Assembly (NCBI RefSeq): GCF_040499845.1
Contig: NZ_CP159342.1
Location: 1,054,001-1,118,000 of the forward strand
DNA: 64,000 bases
From: Micromonospora sp. CCTCC AA 2012012
GTDB taxonomy: Bacteria; Actinomycetota; Actinomycetes; Mycobacteriales; Micromonosporaceae
Reading direction: 5' to 3'
A program made the position numbers and the translations under genes. The notes below the pieces were generated by a model. The model was given only the letters and a program-made list of their open reading frames with translations, was not told the origin of the DNA and made no database searches. The stretch's first letter is position 1. The number at the start of each line of letters is the position of its first letter. Shown in pieces: positions 56,501 to 64,000 of the stretch.

Positions 56501-59500
56501 CCCGGCCATTCGTCAGCTACGACTCCTCCCCGTCGCACAACGACATGGAGTTCACCGCCTCAACGGTGTCCACCAGCGGCGGCGCGGCGACGTTCACCAC
56601 CGCAGGGAACATGCAGACCCCGAACAAGGTGCTCGACACGACCGGGTCCTACTCGGTATCGGCCTGGGTGAAGGCCGGCAACCTCACCGCTACGCAGACT
56701 GCGCTCGGCCAGGGCGGCACCAACAACGCCGCGTTCTCCCTCCAGTACAACAGCAGCCTCGCCAAATGGGCGTTCAGCGCACCCGCCACGGACTCGGCGA
56801 CACCCTCGACCACCTACTCGGCGACGTCAGCGACCGCTGTCGCCGCCAACACCTGGGTACACATGGTGGCCGTCTTCGACGCCGCCACCAAACGGATGTC
56901 GCTCTACGTCAACAACGTCGCCGGCACCTCGGTGACCAACCCGACGCCGTTCGCCTCCGCCACAGGGCTGACCATCGGCGGCAACTCATGGAACACCGGC
57001 GGCAGCACCTTCGTCGGCTCGGTCGACAACGTGCAGGTTTACCAGCGGGCGCTGTCCACCGCCGAGGTGTCAACCCTCTACAACGGCGGCAACGGACGCG
57101 CCGCAGCGGCGCTGTGGACCAACGAGCTGACCACCGTGAACACCGTGGACAAGCGCGGTCTCACCACCGCCGTCCAGGACCCGTTGAACAACGTCACCAA
57201 CTACGACTACGACGAGGCCGACCACGCCGTACAGACCGTCGCTCCGACGGTCACCACGGAGTCGTTCGGGGCGGCGACCGTCAACGCCCGCCCGGTGAGC
57301 CGGATCGGCTACAACGCCTTCGGCGAGCAGGTCGAGGTGCAGGACGCCAACGGCAACGTCACCCAGAGCCGGGTCGACGCGCTGGGCCGCCCATACCAAA
57401 TGATCATGCCGGACTACACCCCTCCTGGCGGCGGCACCCCGATCCTGGGTGCCCACACCACCACCACTTACGACAAGCTCGGTCAGGTCTCCGCCAGCAC
57501 CGACCCGCTAAACAAGACCACCACCTTCGAGTACGACGCGCTCGGCAACGCCACGAAGGTGACCGGGCCGACCGGCCAATTCGCGACCGCGGCCTACGAC
57601 AAAGTGGGTGACCTGCTCGAGTCCGTCGATGCGACCGGCGCGAAGACCACTGCCACCTACGACATGCTCGGCCGCACGCTGACCAGCAGCGACGTGGTGC
57701 GCCAGCCGACCCCGGTCACCAACACCACCACCTACGACTACGGCACCGGCGCGTACGGCACCGGACCGTGGCTGCAGAAAGTCACCACACCCGAGGGCGT
57801 CGCCACCTCCTACGGTTACAACTCCGTCGGCGAGACGATCAGCGTCAAGGACGGGGCGAACAACACCACCCTGATGGACCACGACGGCCTCGGCCGGGTA
57901 GCCAAGACCACCAACCCAGACTCCACCAAGCAGGTCCTCACCTACGACGCCGCTGGCCGGCAAACCCGAGCACAGCAACTCGACCCCGCCAACGCGGTTC
58001 TGATCACCCAGTCGGCCGGCTACGACGACAACGGCAACCTCACATCGACCACGGACGCCCGCAACACCACCACCACGTTCACGTACGACGCGATGGGCCG
58101 GATGACCGGCGAGAACCAGCCGACCACGGCCACCACCTCGCTCCAGACCTCCTTCGGCTACGACGCGGCCGGCAACCGCACCCGATTCACCGATGGTCGT
58201 GCCGTCAGCTTCTGGACTACGTACAACTCCTGGAGCAGGCCAGAGTCCCGGATCGAGCCGACCACCGCGGCATACCCGGACCTGACCGACCGCACATTCA
58301 GCGTGGCCTACGACGCGGCGGGACGGGTGACCGACCAGCTGGCGCCGGGCGCGGTACGCGTACACAACGACTACGACGACCTTGGCCGGTTGACCGGGCA
58401 GACCGGCACCGGCGCTGAGGCAGCGACCGAGAGCCGCAGCTTCGGCTACGACGACGCCGGCCGAGTCACCTCGCTGTCGGTGCCCTCCGGAACCAACACC
58501 ATCACCTACGACGACCGAGGGCTGCCCCTGTCCATCAGCGGCCCACAGGAGAGCGTCTCCTTCGCGTACAACCGGGACGGCAACCTCAGCTCGCGGACCG
58601 ACGCAGCCGGCGCCACCACCTTCGGCTATGACGGCGCCGGCCGATTGCGCACCGCCGCGAACACCACCACCGGCGTCAACCTGACCGTCGGCTACAACCC
58701 CATGTCACAAGTCGCCTCCGTGACCTACGGCTCGGGCAACGTCCGGACGCTGGGCTACGACTACCTTCACCGCCTGAAGACCGACACGCTCAAAAACGCG
58801 GCAGGCACCACCACTCTCGGCTCCATCACCTACGGCTACGACAACAACGGCAACGAGACGTCGAAGGTGACCACCGGCTTCGCCGGCTCCGGCTCGAACA
58901 CCTATACCTACGACCTGGCCGACCGGCTGACGTCGTGGAACAACGGCACCACCACCCTTGGCTACGCCTACGACGGTGCCGGTAATCGCACCCAAGCCGG
59001 CTCGAAGACCTACACCTACGACGCCCGCAACCAGCTCCTGACCGGCAGCGGCGGCGTGACGTACGCCTACACCGCGCGGGGCACCCTCAAGCAGACCTCG
59101 TCCGGGACGGGTGTACTCACCACAGTCTCAGATGCGTTCGGGCAGGTGCTCTCCCAGCAGGCGCAGACTGGTACCAGTACCTATTCGTACGACGCGCTGG
59201 GCCGAGCAAGGCAGCCCAGCTTCCGATACAGCGGGCTCGGCAACGACCTCGCCCAGGACACGGGCACTACGTACACGCGAGGCCCGGGCGGAGAACTGCT
59301 GGCCGAGGGCGCCGGCAACGGAGCGAACTCGGTATACGCCTGGACCGATCAGCACGACGACGTAGTCGGGCAATTCACGGCCACCGGCACGACGCTGAGC
59401 GGCTCGCGAACCTACGACCCACTCGGGGCCGTCATCGCGACCTCCGGACTGCTCGGCAACCTCGGATACCAGTCCGAGTGGACCGACACGACCACAGGCC

Positions 59501-61383
59501 GGATCAACATGCTGGCCCGCTGGTATAACCCCGACACGGGACAGTTCGACATCCGCGACACCGCGAACAACGACCCCACCCCGGACTCGATCAACGCCAA
59601 CCGATTCCAGTACGGCGACGGAAACCCGCTGACCACCACCGACCCCACCGGTCACTGGGGCTGGCCCAGCTGGAAGTCCGTGGTCAACGTCGTGACCCAC
59701 CCGGTCGCGGCCGTGCAAGCAGTCGCGACGTACACCTACAACACGGCCGTTAGCAACTACCACGCGGCGGTCAACACCTACCACTACGTGGCATCCGGCA
59801 AGGCGTGGAAGGACGTCAAACGGGGCGCGAAAAAGCTCGGCCACAAGATGAAGCGGGCCTCCCACTTCGCATGGGAAACCACCAAACGGTGGGCGAAGAA
59901 GAAGGCCCAAAAGGTTGTCGACGCCTATCACGCTACAAAGAGCTGCCTGGCCAAGGGCGCCTCCAAATGCGTGACGACAGCCGCTAAGAAGGCCGTCAAG
60001 CAAGCCGTAACGAGCGCCAAGTCCACGGTCGCTGCGATCAAGAAGGACCCGTGGAAGTTCGTCGCCACCGCCGCGGTGGCCATCGCCGCCACGGTCGCGG
60101 TAGGCGCGCTGTGCGCCACCGGCGTCGGTTGCCTGATTCTGGCCGGTGCGGTCGCCGGAGCCGCCTCCTCCGGCGCCGGCTACATCGTGGACGTCGCCCG
60201 CGGCGACGAAGAGTTCTCCTGGAGAGGGCTGGCCGGCACCATGATCGAGGGCGGCCTGGACGGTGCCCTGTCGGCCGGCATGAGCAAGTTCACCGGCGGT
60301 GCCACCAAGCTGCTCGGCGGTGCGGCCAGCCGGGTGCCAGGCATCGGGTCCAAGCTGCCATCCCTGGGGCGCGGCAGGAACCTGCACGGCGGGGATGAGC
60401 CGAATCCTGCCGCCCGGCCCCGCTCCCGCGGGGAGGAGCGGGAGCCCTCGTCCGGCGGATCCACCAGCAGATGCCCGACGCCTCACAGCTTCGATCCGGA
60501 CACCCGGGTCCTGATGGCTGATGGTTCCAGCAAGGCGATCAAGGACATCGATCTGGGCGATAAGGTTGCAGCTACCGACCCCGAAGCGAAACGAACCGAG
60601 CCGAAGCCAGTAACCGCCCTGCACCACAACCAAGACCGGGACCTGACCAACGTCACCGTCAAGGACGACGAGTCGGGCAAGACGACCGAACTGAAGACCA
60701 CGCAGCATCATCCGTTCTGGGACGTCACCGATGCCACCTGGGTTGACGCGGCTGAGCTGACCGTCGGTCACCAGTTGCTCGCGCACGACGACCAGAAGCT
60801 GGAGGGTGATGGCACCGGCGCAGGCATGGGAGGCGGCGGGCCTGGAAAGCAAGTCAGCGTCGTCGCAGTGGAGAACCACACCGGCGAAGAGGACATGCGC
60901 GACCTGACGGTCGCCGACATCCACACGTACTATGTGCTAGCCGGCACCACGCCGGTGCTCGTCCATAACGTTGATCTAGGTGCCCTGAATTCCTGTCCCG
61001 TTTCATCTACAACCCACTGGGCGGACGTAACGGTAACGGATTCTAGGGGAACCATTGTCCACGATTACTCGATCCGGAGTGGAGCGCAACGCCCATCGGA
61101 GGCGGCCATCGGTCGGGGTGGGGAGACTCTGAGTCATACCGAGAACCGCGCAGCGAGAATGTCTGGCGGTGTTCCGAGCTACGGTCTCCAAATCGTTCGC
61201 GATGATGAATTCTTTATGGAGAGGCCCGCGCCGCTGGATGGCCATGTAGTGATTCAGGGGACTCGGCCGCCCTGTTCGAGTTGCCAGGGTGCAATGAATC
61301 GCGCGGCGGAGGATACCGGTGCTACCTTCACGTACTTCTGGGAGCATGAAGGTGAAGTCCGAGTCTGGCAAAGTACGAGATAA
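50563..61383 (+). CDS. Giant secreted RHS polymorphic toxin with HINT and deaminase-like tip
   Basis: 3606 residues from ATG 50563. A Sec-type signal lies at about 24-45. In order: N-terminal strand domain, DNRLRE-type region (about 367-560), RHS entry region (about 680-820), LamG at about 913-1146, 1206-1430 and 1957-2175, YD repeats between and after these, and the RHS core ending D-P-T-G near 3030. A basic helical region with a hydrophobic hairpin follows (3165-3215). A pretoxin HINT domain begins at C3304 and ends V-L-V-H-N near 3470. The tip (3475-3606) has H3525-T-E3527 and P-C3571-S-S-C3574, the zinc site of nucleic-acid deaminases, closest in pattern to Pput_2613-like deaminases. Release by HINT self-cleavage is expected. 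The last 400 bp are less GC-rich. Confidence 0.92.
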   Translation: MGGQRVHAARRGATGQSSARSGVRRLATVLVVVLALLTAAPRQSMPPTVGSGWPLSWLTSVWSLRASWGAEPSTPQQKSGKASGGHYVPAARVRARPSGERAKGELARFQPHRPTSQVRTTGPGRQGYNVRTSKRLMPASTATTDVFQNADGSVTRRVYQRPVNWRDTDGTWHAIDSTIVQRPDGRFTVKAHPLGVTFAATGTTGQPLVDVALDSDRSLGYDLAGATLGTTRVDGTELTYERVLPDVDVRLAAAGTDIKESLVLRSAQAPTEYVYPLHLRGLTARIDEDGNAVFVGPDGSEAARMPVGYLEDASVDASGVGAISHAVRYDLVPYGAGQALKVTVDGAWLRDPKRKFPVLLDPSTGTIKTATGDTYVQSDVTESQRYTEDNVAAGTFNGTATGKARALLPFSTFGTTYAGKKLSAADLNVFMSYQGIGNGVCVARRFDVYRVTQNWWASSVKFNTFPSLSGSIGNASPSSTAACGNSAKTRNVGTWVSVPLTVSEVNEWVTGGGTYGLAIQASETDTAAWKRFTSADSPLNCTHATYGTISCTPFIDVTYTDNVAPQVDVRYPADNYTVGTLTPELAASGHDSDAWPNKGLRYTFVVKDSAGTQVATSGWVTTGVWKVPAGVLAWGKTYTYTVQVNDWSTTGPASPVAYAFTTAVPQPMISADLAQNGGKGYEASTGNYTTSDSDAEVATAGPALSISRDYNSRDVRADSAFGQGWSSLLDMQVREEPDPTGTVQTVAVRYPSGEEIAFGRNTDGTFTPPSGRFSVFKPMTGGYSLTDKDATAYEFTRSVGGGVYRLTRIADASGRAENLRYDTNGLIDLITSASSGRTLAVTWSTPTGAADPHVATVTTDPVTPGDSTTRLTWNYGYDKDLLTRVCPPGTTTDCTRYEYTNASQYEATTLNAGPYSYWRLTEPAGATSAMSAVLSNDGADNATYNNITLGTSGPLASSAATAATFNGTSSSMQLRQKLVTEASYQSMSLWFKTSTAGGVLLGYSDDAVAPGATTAKAYVPALYVGTDGKLRGEYFVNPTSAMASSTVVTDDRWHHVVLAGSGGNQTLYLDGAVAGTLTGTINMNFTGIPNVYVGAGFLGGGWPAQPNTTGTASFFNGSIAEVAMFNKTVTADTVTAMWNSGRTAAPSLSQITSEAGRVQAQVTYAPVSGRVGQITDENGGTWQIGVPQGISSSQGYVSAVLGTRPRDYFRLGDIDAPADAVNEVAGGSMQYHNVTFDTTQPNTTSPFPDRFGAVFNGTSSYVSGTGTAAVGTTDNPASVEMWFRIPAGTARSGVLYSVNSTPTSSSNVPALYVGSDGILRGGLEQTGAAITMTSGTTKVNDGKWHHVVLGKSWPYAQALYLDNKLVASTTQTSQGGAKPAYIGAGYTSGLAGSSGSTSYFTGDIAEFAFYDKLLTAAQVNAHYEASKAVGSPTADTTGPTLTPVSKVTVTDPGGKVATRYFDLVNGNRLIADTDVLGNTTSYGYDVGGFASVEYDPLGQLTESGKDVRGNTIRSTTCARPHNDELSECDTTYYSYWPDATTIQLTPDARNDQITDIRDPRSRNDKDERYRTKFTYDTAGNRTSMVSPPVADFPAGRTVSMTYTTATTAAQGGGVTPPGLPATTTSAAGAVQRTDYNSAGDAVRITDASGLITEFTYDGLGRAITRKVISDTYPAGLVTTFHYDADGQVTESTEPPVTNRVTGAVHTLHTVDTFDADGNVLTRTQQDLTGGDADRTVTNSYDEHGRLVKVIDPVGTVTLQDYDAYGNQVTETTCDSDPVPSAPCPAADVLRQLRSTYDGEGQILTATLTGKDGSTTQLMSRAYYANGDLASETDAMNWTTKYDYYSDGKLKKVSRTDGVTTQVLEENTYDQAGNLAVKKENNGATTTSYLYDPASRLVSSTVSPDGVDRTSTYLYDGDDHVTATRTLSGAKRSVLTTTRTGYDPMGRPTSSSIGKTADSGPVGWWKLDETSYDDNAGFLGARPFVSYDSSPSHNDMEFTASTVSTSGGAATFTTAGNMQTPNKVLDTTGSYSVSAWVKAGNLTATQTALGQGGTNNAAFSLQYNSSLAKWAFSAPATDSATPSTTYSATSATAVAANTWVHMVAVFDAATKRMSLYVNNVAGTSVTNPTPFASATGLTIGGNSWNTGGSTFVGSVDNVQVYQRALSTAEVSTLYNGGNGRAAAALWTNELTTVNTVDKRGLTTAVQDPLNNVTNYDYDEADHAVQTVAPTVTTESFGAATVNARPVSRIGYNAFGEQVEVQDANGNVTQSRVDALGRPYQMIMPDYTPPGGGTPILGAHTTTTYDKLGQVSASTDPLNKTTTFEYDALGNATKVTGPTGQFATAAYDKVGDLLESVDATGAKTTATYDMLGRTLTSSDVVRQPTPVTNTTTYDYGTGAYGTGPWLQKVTTPEGVATSYGYNSVGETISVKDGANNTTLMDHDGLGRVAKTTNPDSTKQVLTYDAAGRQTRAQQLDPANAVLITQSAGYDDNGNLTSTTDARNTTTTFTYDAMGRMTGENQPTTATTSLQTSFGYDAAGNRTRFTDGRAVSFWTTYNSWSRPESRIEPTTAAYPDLTDRTFSVAYDAAGRVTDQLAPGAVRVHNDYDDLGRLTGQTGTGAEAATESRSFGYDDAGRVTSLSVPSGTNTITYDDRGLPLSISGPQESVSFAYNRDGNLSSRTDAAGATTFGYDGAGRLRTAANTTTGVNLTVGYNPMSQVASVTYGSGNVRTLGYDYLHRLKTDTLKNAAGTTTLGSITYGYDNNGNETSKVTTGFAGSGSNTYTYDLADRLTSWNNGTTTLGYAYDGAGNRTQAGSKTYTYDARNQLLTGSGGVTYAYTARGTLKQTSSGTGVLTTVSDAFGQVLSQQAQTGTSTYSYDALGRARQPSFRYSGLGNDLAQDTGTTYTRGPGGELLAEGAGNGANSVYAWTDQHDDVVGQFTATGTTLSGSRTYDPLGAVIATSGLLGNLGYQSEWTDTTTGRINMLARWYNPDTGQFDIRDTANNDPTPDSINANRFQYGDGNPLTTTDPTGHWGWPSWKSVVNVVTHPVAAVQAVATYTYNTAVSNYHAAVNTYHYVASGKAWKDVKRGAKKLGHKMKRASHFAWETTKRWAKKKAQKVVDAYHATKSCLAKGASKCVTTAAKKAVKQAVTSAKSTVAAIKKDPWKFVATAAVAIAATVAVGALCATGVGCLILAGAVAGAASSGAGYIVDVARGDEEFSWRGLAGTMIEGGLDGALSAGMSKFTGGATKLLGGAASRVPGIGSKLPSLGRGRNLHGGDEPNPAARPRSRGEEREPSSGGSTSRCPTPHSFDPDTRVLMADGSSKAIKDIDLGDKVAATDPEAKRTEPKPVTALHHNQDRDLTNVTVKDDESGKTTELKTTQHHPFWDVTDATWVDAAELTVGHQLLAHDDQKLEGDGTGAGMGGGGPGKQVSVVAVENHTGEEDMRDLTVADIHTYYVLAGTTPVLVHNVDLGALNSCPVSSTTHWADVTVTDSRGTIVHDYSIRSGAQRPSEAAIGRGGETLSHTENRAARMSGGVPSYGLQIVRDDEFFMERPAPLDGHVVIQGTRPPCSSCQGAMNRAAEDTGATFTYFWEHEGEVRVWQSTR

Positions 61384-61414
61384 GCCGTGCTTGAGCAGCT
61401 ATTCGGAGGTGGAG

Positions 61415-61747
61415 ATGGCTAACGAGAGCCGTGTGGATCCGGTTGAAATTCTGGCCCGGGTTGGAGGGGTTCTGCCCGGTATCGGAGGCAGCGAGAGGGC
61501 ATTTCAGGTTGTGTTGGATAAGATTCGCAAGGCGGGATGGGAGTTAAGTGAATCGAGTTATCGCGACGCTCCTGGATCCACTGAATGTGGATCTGTCCTG
61601 ATTGAAGGAATTAAGTACCTCGTCCACTATGGTCCTCGGGTGCGCCGAGACCTGATCGATGATTCGGGAGGAGAGCTTACGCAGCGCCCGATCCTTGGGT
61701 ACGCGGCGTGGGTGGAACCCAGCCTCAGTGACTACAGTATCGAATAG
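61415..61747 (+). CDS. Putative immunity protein for the RHS deaminase toxin
   Basis: 110 residues from ATG 61415, with GGAGG upstream, 31 bp after the toxin stop. It is small, acidic and soluble, with a helix (SERAFQVVLDKIRKAGWELS) and strand segments (ECGSVLIEGIKYLVHYG). No known immunity family was recognised. Position directly behind the toxin tip, size and the same lower GC content all support an immunity role, by analogy with other polymorphic toxin loci. Confidence 0.65.
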   Translation: MANESRVDPVEILARVGGVLPGIGGSERAFQVVLDKIRKAGWELSESSYRDAPGSTECGSVLIEGIKYLVHYGPRVRRDLIDDSGGELTQRPILGYAAWVEPSLSDYSIE

Positions 61748-61802
61748 AGCTGTTGAATCGGGCGCGCGTCGGGTCTCCTGCACCGATAGGTGACAGTTCC
61801 AG

Positions 61803-62066
61803 TCACGCGGCCTGACTGGCCGGTCGAGCCAGGATGGTTTCGGACCCGATATGGGTCATCCGGGACAGGGCTCGTTGGCGTCGACGGCGATGGTGGGTCC
61901 GTTCGACCGAGGTCCCGATCGCGGTCCTCAACTGCTGCCGGGTCGTCTAGGCTCGGCGGTCGAGGACGTTGTTCTGCAGGGGTCCGAAGAGCGATTCCAT
62001 GACGGCGTTGTCGTCGGCGGCGCCGACTCTGCCCATCGACCCGGTCACGTTGTGTTGGTTGGTCAC
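61803..62066 (-). pseudogene. IS3-family transposase C-terminal remnant
   Basis: The minus-strand frame reads V-T-G-S-M-G-R-V-G-A-A-D-D-N-A-V-M-E-S-L-F, then an in-frame TAG where Trp is usual (T-T-R-Q-Q-L follows). It continues E-R-T-H-H-R-R-R-R-Q to a stop at 61803. This is the DDE C-terminal part of IS3 transposases (G-S-M-G, D-N-A, Y-H-R-R-R-R). The upstream part has been lost. It directly follows the toxin/immunity pair. Confidence 0.85.
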
Positions 62067-62225
62067 GGCCGCTGCTCCTGGCCGTTATGGCGCGGGATCG
62101 CGCGCGAACTCGTCGGCGCTGCGCCGCCACGGCATGCCCATGCCCGTCACCAAGGTCCCCGGCCGCTTCGGACGGAGGTACGCAGCGATAGCTGCGTGCC
62201 GCCGGGACGTTGCACCAGCTGCCCA

Positions 62226-62645
62226 CTACGCCGTCAGGACTCTGCTCAGGCCGCGGACGGTGTCGAAGGCCGGGTTGACGTCCCCGGCGTTGGTGTCCTG
62301 CCACAGGTCGCGCCATTCGGAATCCGCGGCCATGATCCGGTCGAGGGCCCTCACTGCGAGTACCGCCAGGTCGTCGGGCAGATCGAGCCGGCCGCCGTTC
62401 AGCAGGAAGTCCGGCGCGTACGGGGAGGTGATCGGCTGCCCGCCGGGCTGCTGCGCGGCCACGATCGCGGCTGCGGCGATCGCCTCGCAGGCGATGTCGG
62501 CGTTCAGGTAGCCGTCCTCGCCAGCGGCTCGGTTCAGTGCCTCGCGGACCAGCACCGGGCGCTTGGCCACGTCGGCGTCGTCGAGGTCACCACACCAGTC
62601 AGCAGCGGTGTCGTTGTCGAACGGTCCGCTGTCCCAGGTCCCCAC
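62226..62645 (-). CDS. DUF4259 domain-containing protein
   Basis: 139 residues. GTG 62645 is chosen because GGAGG lies 5 nt upstream and the family start G-T-W-D-S-G-P-F-D-N-D-T-A-A-D-W follows at once. DUF4259 proteins are small, acidic, helical and of unknown function, common in actinobacteria. The rest matches in length, including the conserved A-L-D-R-I-M-A-x-D-S-E-W-R-D-L-W. It lies between the IS3 remnant and the zinc-ribbon gene, pointing left. Confidence 0.88.
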   Translation of the reverse strand: MGTWDSGPFDNDTAADWCGDLDDADVAKRPVLVREALNRAAGEDGYLNADIACEAIAAAAIVAAQQPGGQPITSPYAPDFLLNGGRLDLPDDLAVLAVRALDRIMAADSEWRDLWQDTNAGDVNPAFDTVRGLSRVLTA

Positions 62646-62722
62646 GAAGCCTCCAAGATCGGTTGCGCGGCATTCTCGCACCGGCCACCGACAGGTTGAA
62701 CTAAGGCGGCTATGGTGCGCGG

Positions 62723-63160
62723 ATGGCGATCGACGGGTCGGGGCCGCGGCGGCCGGGGACGGCAGCGGCCGAGTTCGACGCGTATCTGCGGGAGTTCCGG
62801 GCGGGCGGTTATCCGGTGGCCCGGGTCGTCCACGTGGCGTGTGCGCGGTGCGGCGGGTCGGAGTTCGGGGTGCGGGTCGACGACGAAGCCGGCTACGTCG
62901 ACCGTACCTGCCACTTGTGCGGTGACCGGTGGGTCATGCTCGATGCCCTTGACGTCGCCGAGGACGCCGATCCCGGTGACGCCGCTTGCCTGTGCGGCGG
63001 TGAGCGGTTCGACGTTGCGGTGGGGTTTGCGCTGCGCGAGGACGGTGAGGTGCGGTGGGTGTCGGTGGCGTTGCGCTGCACCGCGGACGGCGTCATCGGG
63101 GTCTACGCCGATTGGAAAATCGACTACTCGCCCAGCGGTCACCTCATGGCCCGGGTCTGA
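62723..63160 (+). CDS. Hypothetical protein with Cys-rich zinc-binding pattern
   Basis: 145 residues from ATG 62723. The middle has C-A-R-C-G-G-S, then C-H-L-C-G-D-R and later C-L-C-G-G. These are typical zinc-ribbon knuckles flanked by strands. It starts 78 bp from the DUF4259 start, in the opposite direction. No enzymatic motif is recognised. A small nucleic-acid-binding or structural role is possible. Confidence 0.7.
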   Translation: MAIDGSGPRRPGTAAAEFDAYLREFRAGGYPVARVVHVACARCGGSEFGVRVDDEAGYVDRTCHLCGDRWVMLDALDVAEDADPGDAACLCGGERFDVAVGFALREDGEVRWVSVALRCTADGVIGVYADWKIDYSPSGHLMARV

Positions 63161-63173
63161 CAGGAGTGGTCGA

Positions 63174-63842
63174 GTGCCACAGCCCCGGTTCCGTTACCAC
63201 CCCGATCCGGTCGCGACCGGATCGGCCGTTCCCACGGTTGAGGCGTGCGTACTGTGCGGGATTGCGCGTGGCTGGCGGTACGCCGGGCCGATCTACGGCC
63301 GCCAGGTCGACGTGCTCTGCCTGTACTGCATCGCCTCGGGTGAGGCGGCGCGGGCATTGACGGGCGGCGTCGACTTCCCGTGCATGTTCACCGACGCGAC
63401 CGACGTGCCACCAGGCGTTCCGTTCGCGGTCGTGGAGGAGGTCACGCAACGCACGCCGGGGTTCGTCTCCTGGCAGCAGCCGAGCTGGCTGTATCACTGC
63501 GGCGACGGCGCAGCGTTTCTCGGCGCGGCCGGATACGAGGAGCTACGCGCCCACCCTGATGCGTTGGAGATGATCCGGGACGATCTTCACCGGCTCGGGT
63601 GGCCGGCGGATCAGGCCGAAGCGATGCTGCGGCGGATGGATCGCAGCGGTGAGCCGGCGGCGATCCTGTTTCGGTGCCTGCACTGCGGCGTGCACCTGGC
63701 CTCCTGGGAAATGGTACATGCTGACGTCGAGGCGAGCGTGCAGGTGCTCGGCCCGGGTCATGAGACGACCGTCGGGCGGCACGCCGGAGCTGTCGGCTAC
63801 CGGACATGCCCATACGCGGGCCGCCCCCGCATTCCTGCTTAG
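63174..63842 (+). CDS. CbrC (UPF0167) family protein
   Basis: 222 residues from GTG 63174, with AGGAG upstream, 13 bp after the zinc-ribbon gene. The family start is plain: P-R-F-R-Y-H-P-D-P-V-A-T-G-S, then C-V-L-C-G-I-A-R-G-W-R-Y, and L-C-L-Y-C-I-A-S-G-E. The C terminus contains F-R-C-L-H-C-G-V-H. CbrC proteins are linked to colicin E2 tolerance in E. coli, otherwise poorly understood. Cys pairs suggest zinc binding. A role in toxin tolerance would suit the locus but is inference. Confidence 0.88.
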   Translation: MPQPRFRYHPDPVATGSAVPTVEACVLCGIARGWRYAGPIYGRQVDVLCLYCIASGEAARALTGGVDFPCMFTDATDVPPGVPFAVVEEVTQRTPGFVSWQQPSWLYHCGDGAAFLGAAGYEELRAHPDALEMIRDDLHRLGWPADQAEAMLRRMDRSGEPAAILFRCLHCGVHLASWEMVHADVEASVQVLGPGHETTVGRHAGAVGYRTCPYAGRPRIPA

Positions 63843-63923
63843 GGTGGAACTCCCGAGTAGTTCTACCCCGGGCAGGCACCTGCTCTTGCTAGCCCCACTG
63901 CCCCTCGACCCCTTGGAGGAGCC

Positions 63924-64000
63924 TTGCAGAAAATCGGCTTGGCAGACGCCATCACGGCCCTACGCGAGGAACTGACGACAGCCATCGAGGCAGCCGGAGC
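63924..64000 (+). CDS. Trypco2-domain protein (5' end only)
   Basis: The frame starts at TTG 63924, with GGAGGA upstream, and runs off the window. The visible residues (QKIGLADAITALREELTTAI) match the start of trypco2, a domain predicted in NTP-dependent conflict systems next to trypsin-like peptidases. The partner domain lies outside the window. Confidence 0.55.
   Translation, partial: MQKIGLADAITALREELTTAIEAAG

Noticed and set aside
59128..60924. 598-codon minus-strand frame opposite the RHS C terminus
   Set aside because: Antisense to the recognised RHS core and HINT domains. No credible product.

Overview
The window is very GC-rich, high-GC actinobacterial DNA. Gene content points to the Micromonosporaceae (Micromonospora-like), by inference only. 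The pointers are a CU044_5270-type protein beside an ECF sigma factor, DUF4192, DUF4265, DUF4259 and CbrC-type proteins, a giant secreted RHS protein, and many GTG/TTG starts with strong AGGAGG sites. No rRNA, complete tRNA or CRISPR array was seen.

Region 1 (1 to about 35 kb) looks like the core of an integrative-conjugative or plasmid-like element. From 1 to 19.4 kb there is a long run of mostly minus-strand genes, many unrecognised. Among the recognisable ones are a DUF4192 protein, a winged-helix MoxR-type AAA ATPase paired with a HEXXH plus VWA protein, a bifunctional cell-wall hydrolase (lysozyme-like plus NlpC/P60, VirB1-like), a membrane diguanylate cyclase with an SGDEF signature, and a two-headed winged-helix protein. 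A divergent lipoprotein and a Replic_Relax protein follow. Then comes a tightly coupled minus-strand type IV secretion operon (28.45 to 21.9 kb): pilin-like, TrbL/VirB6-like, PrgI/VirB3-like, VirB4-like and VirD4-like coupling protein. A sigma-like gene and a roughly 725-bp intergenic region dense in TGACA motifs separate it from a plus-strand operon. That operon encodes a methyltransferase-like protein, an N4/N6 DNA methyltransferase, a frameshifted C5 methyltransferase and a helix-turn-helix protein. A 35-bp perfect inverted repeat lies upstream of both operons in the same relative orientation, suggesting shared control. No integrase or classical relaxase is visible.

Region 2 (35 to 49.6 kb) is mixed accessory or chromosomal DNA: SUKH and Imm35-like orphan immunity genes, a membrane LuxR-type regulator, a GNAT plus DUF4265 pair, an ECF sigma factor with a CU044_5270 partner, an M48 metalloprotease, membrane proteins and an NB-ARC/TPR NTPase. 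Between them lie decayed fragments of ISL3 and IS110 transposases and of an ATP-grasp gene. At 49.38 to 49.56 kb there are paired TGACAA direct repeats and a tRNA T-arm-like sequence, a possible att scar.

Region 3 (49.9 to 64 kb) is a polymorphic-toxin locus. A small BMP-like protein precedes a 3606-residue secreted RHS protein carrying DNRLRE, three LamG domains, YD repeats, a pretoxin HINT domain and a C-terminal nucleic-acid-deaminase-like toxin. A small putative immunity gene and an IS3 transposase remnant follow. The end of the window holds DUF4259, zinc-ribbon and CbrC proteins and the start of a trypco2-domain protein.
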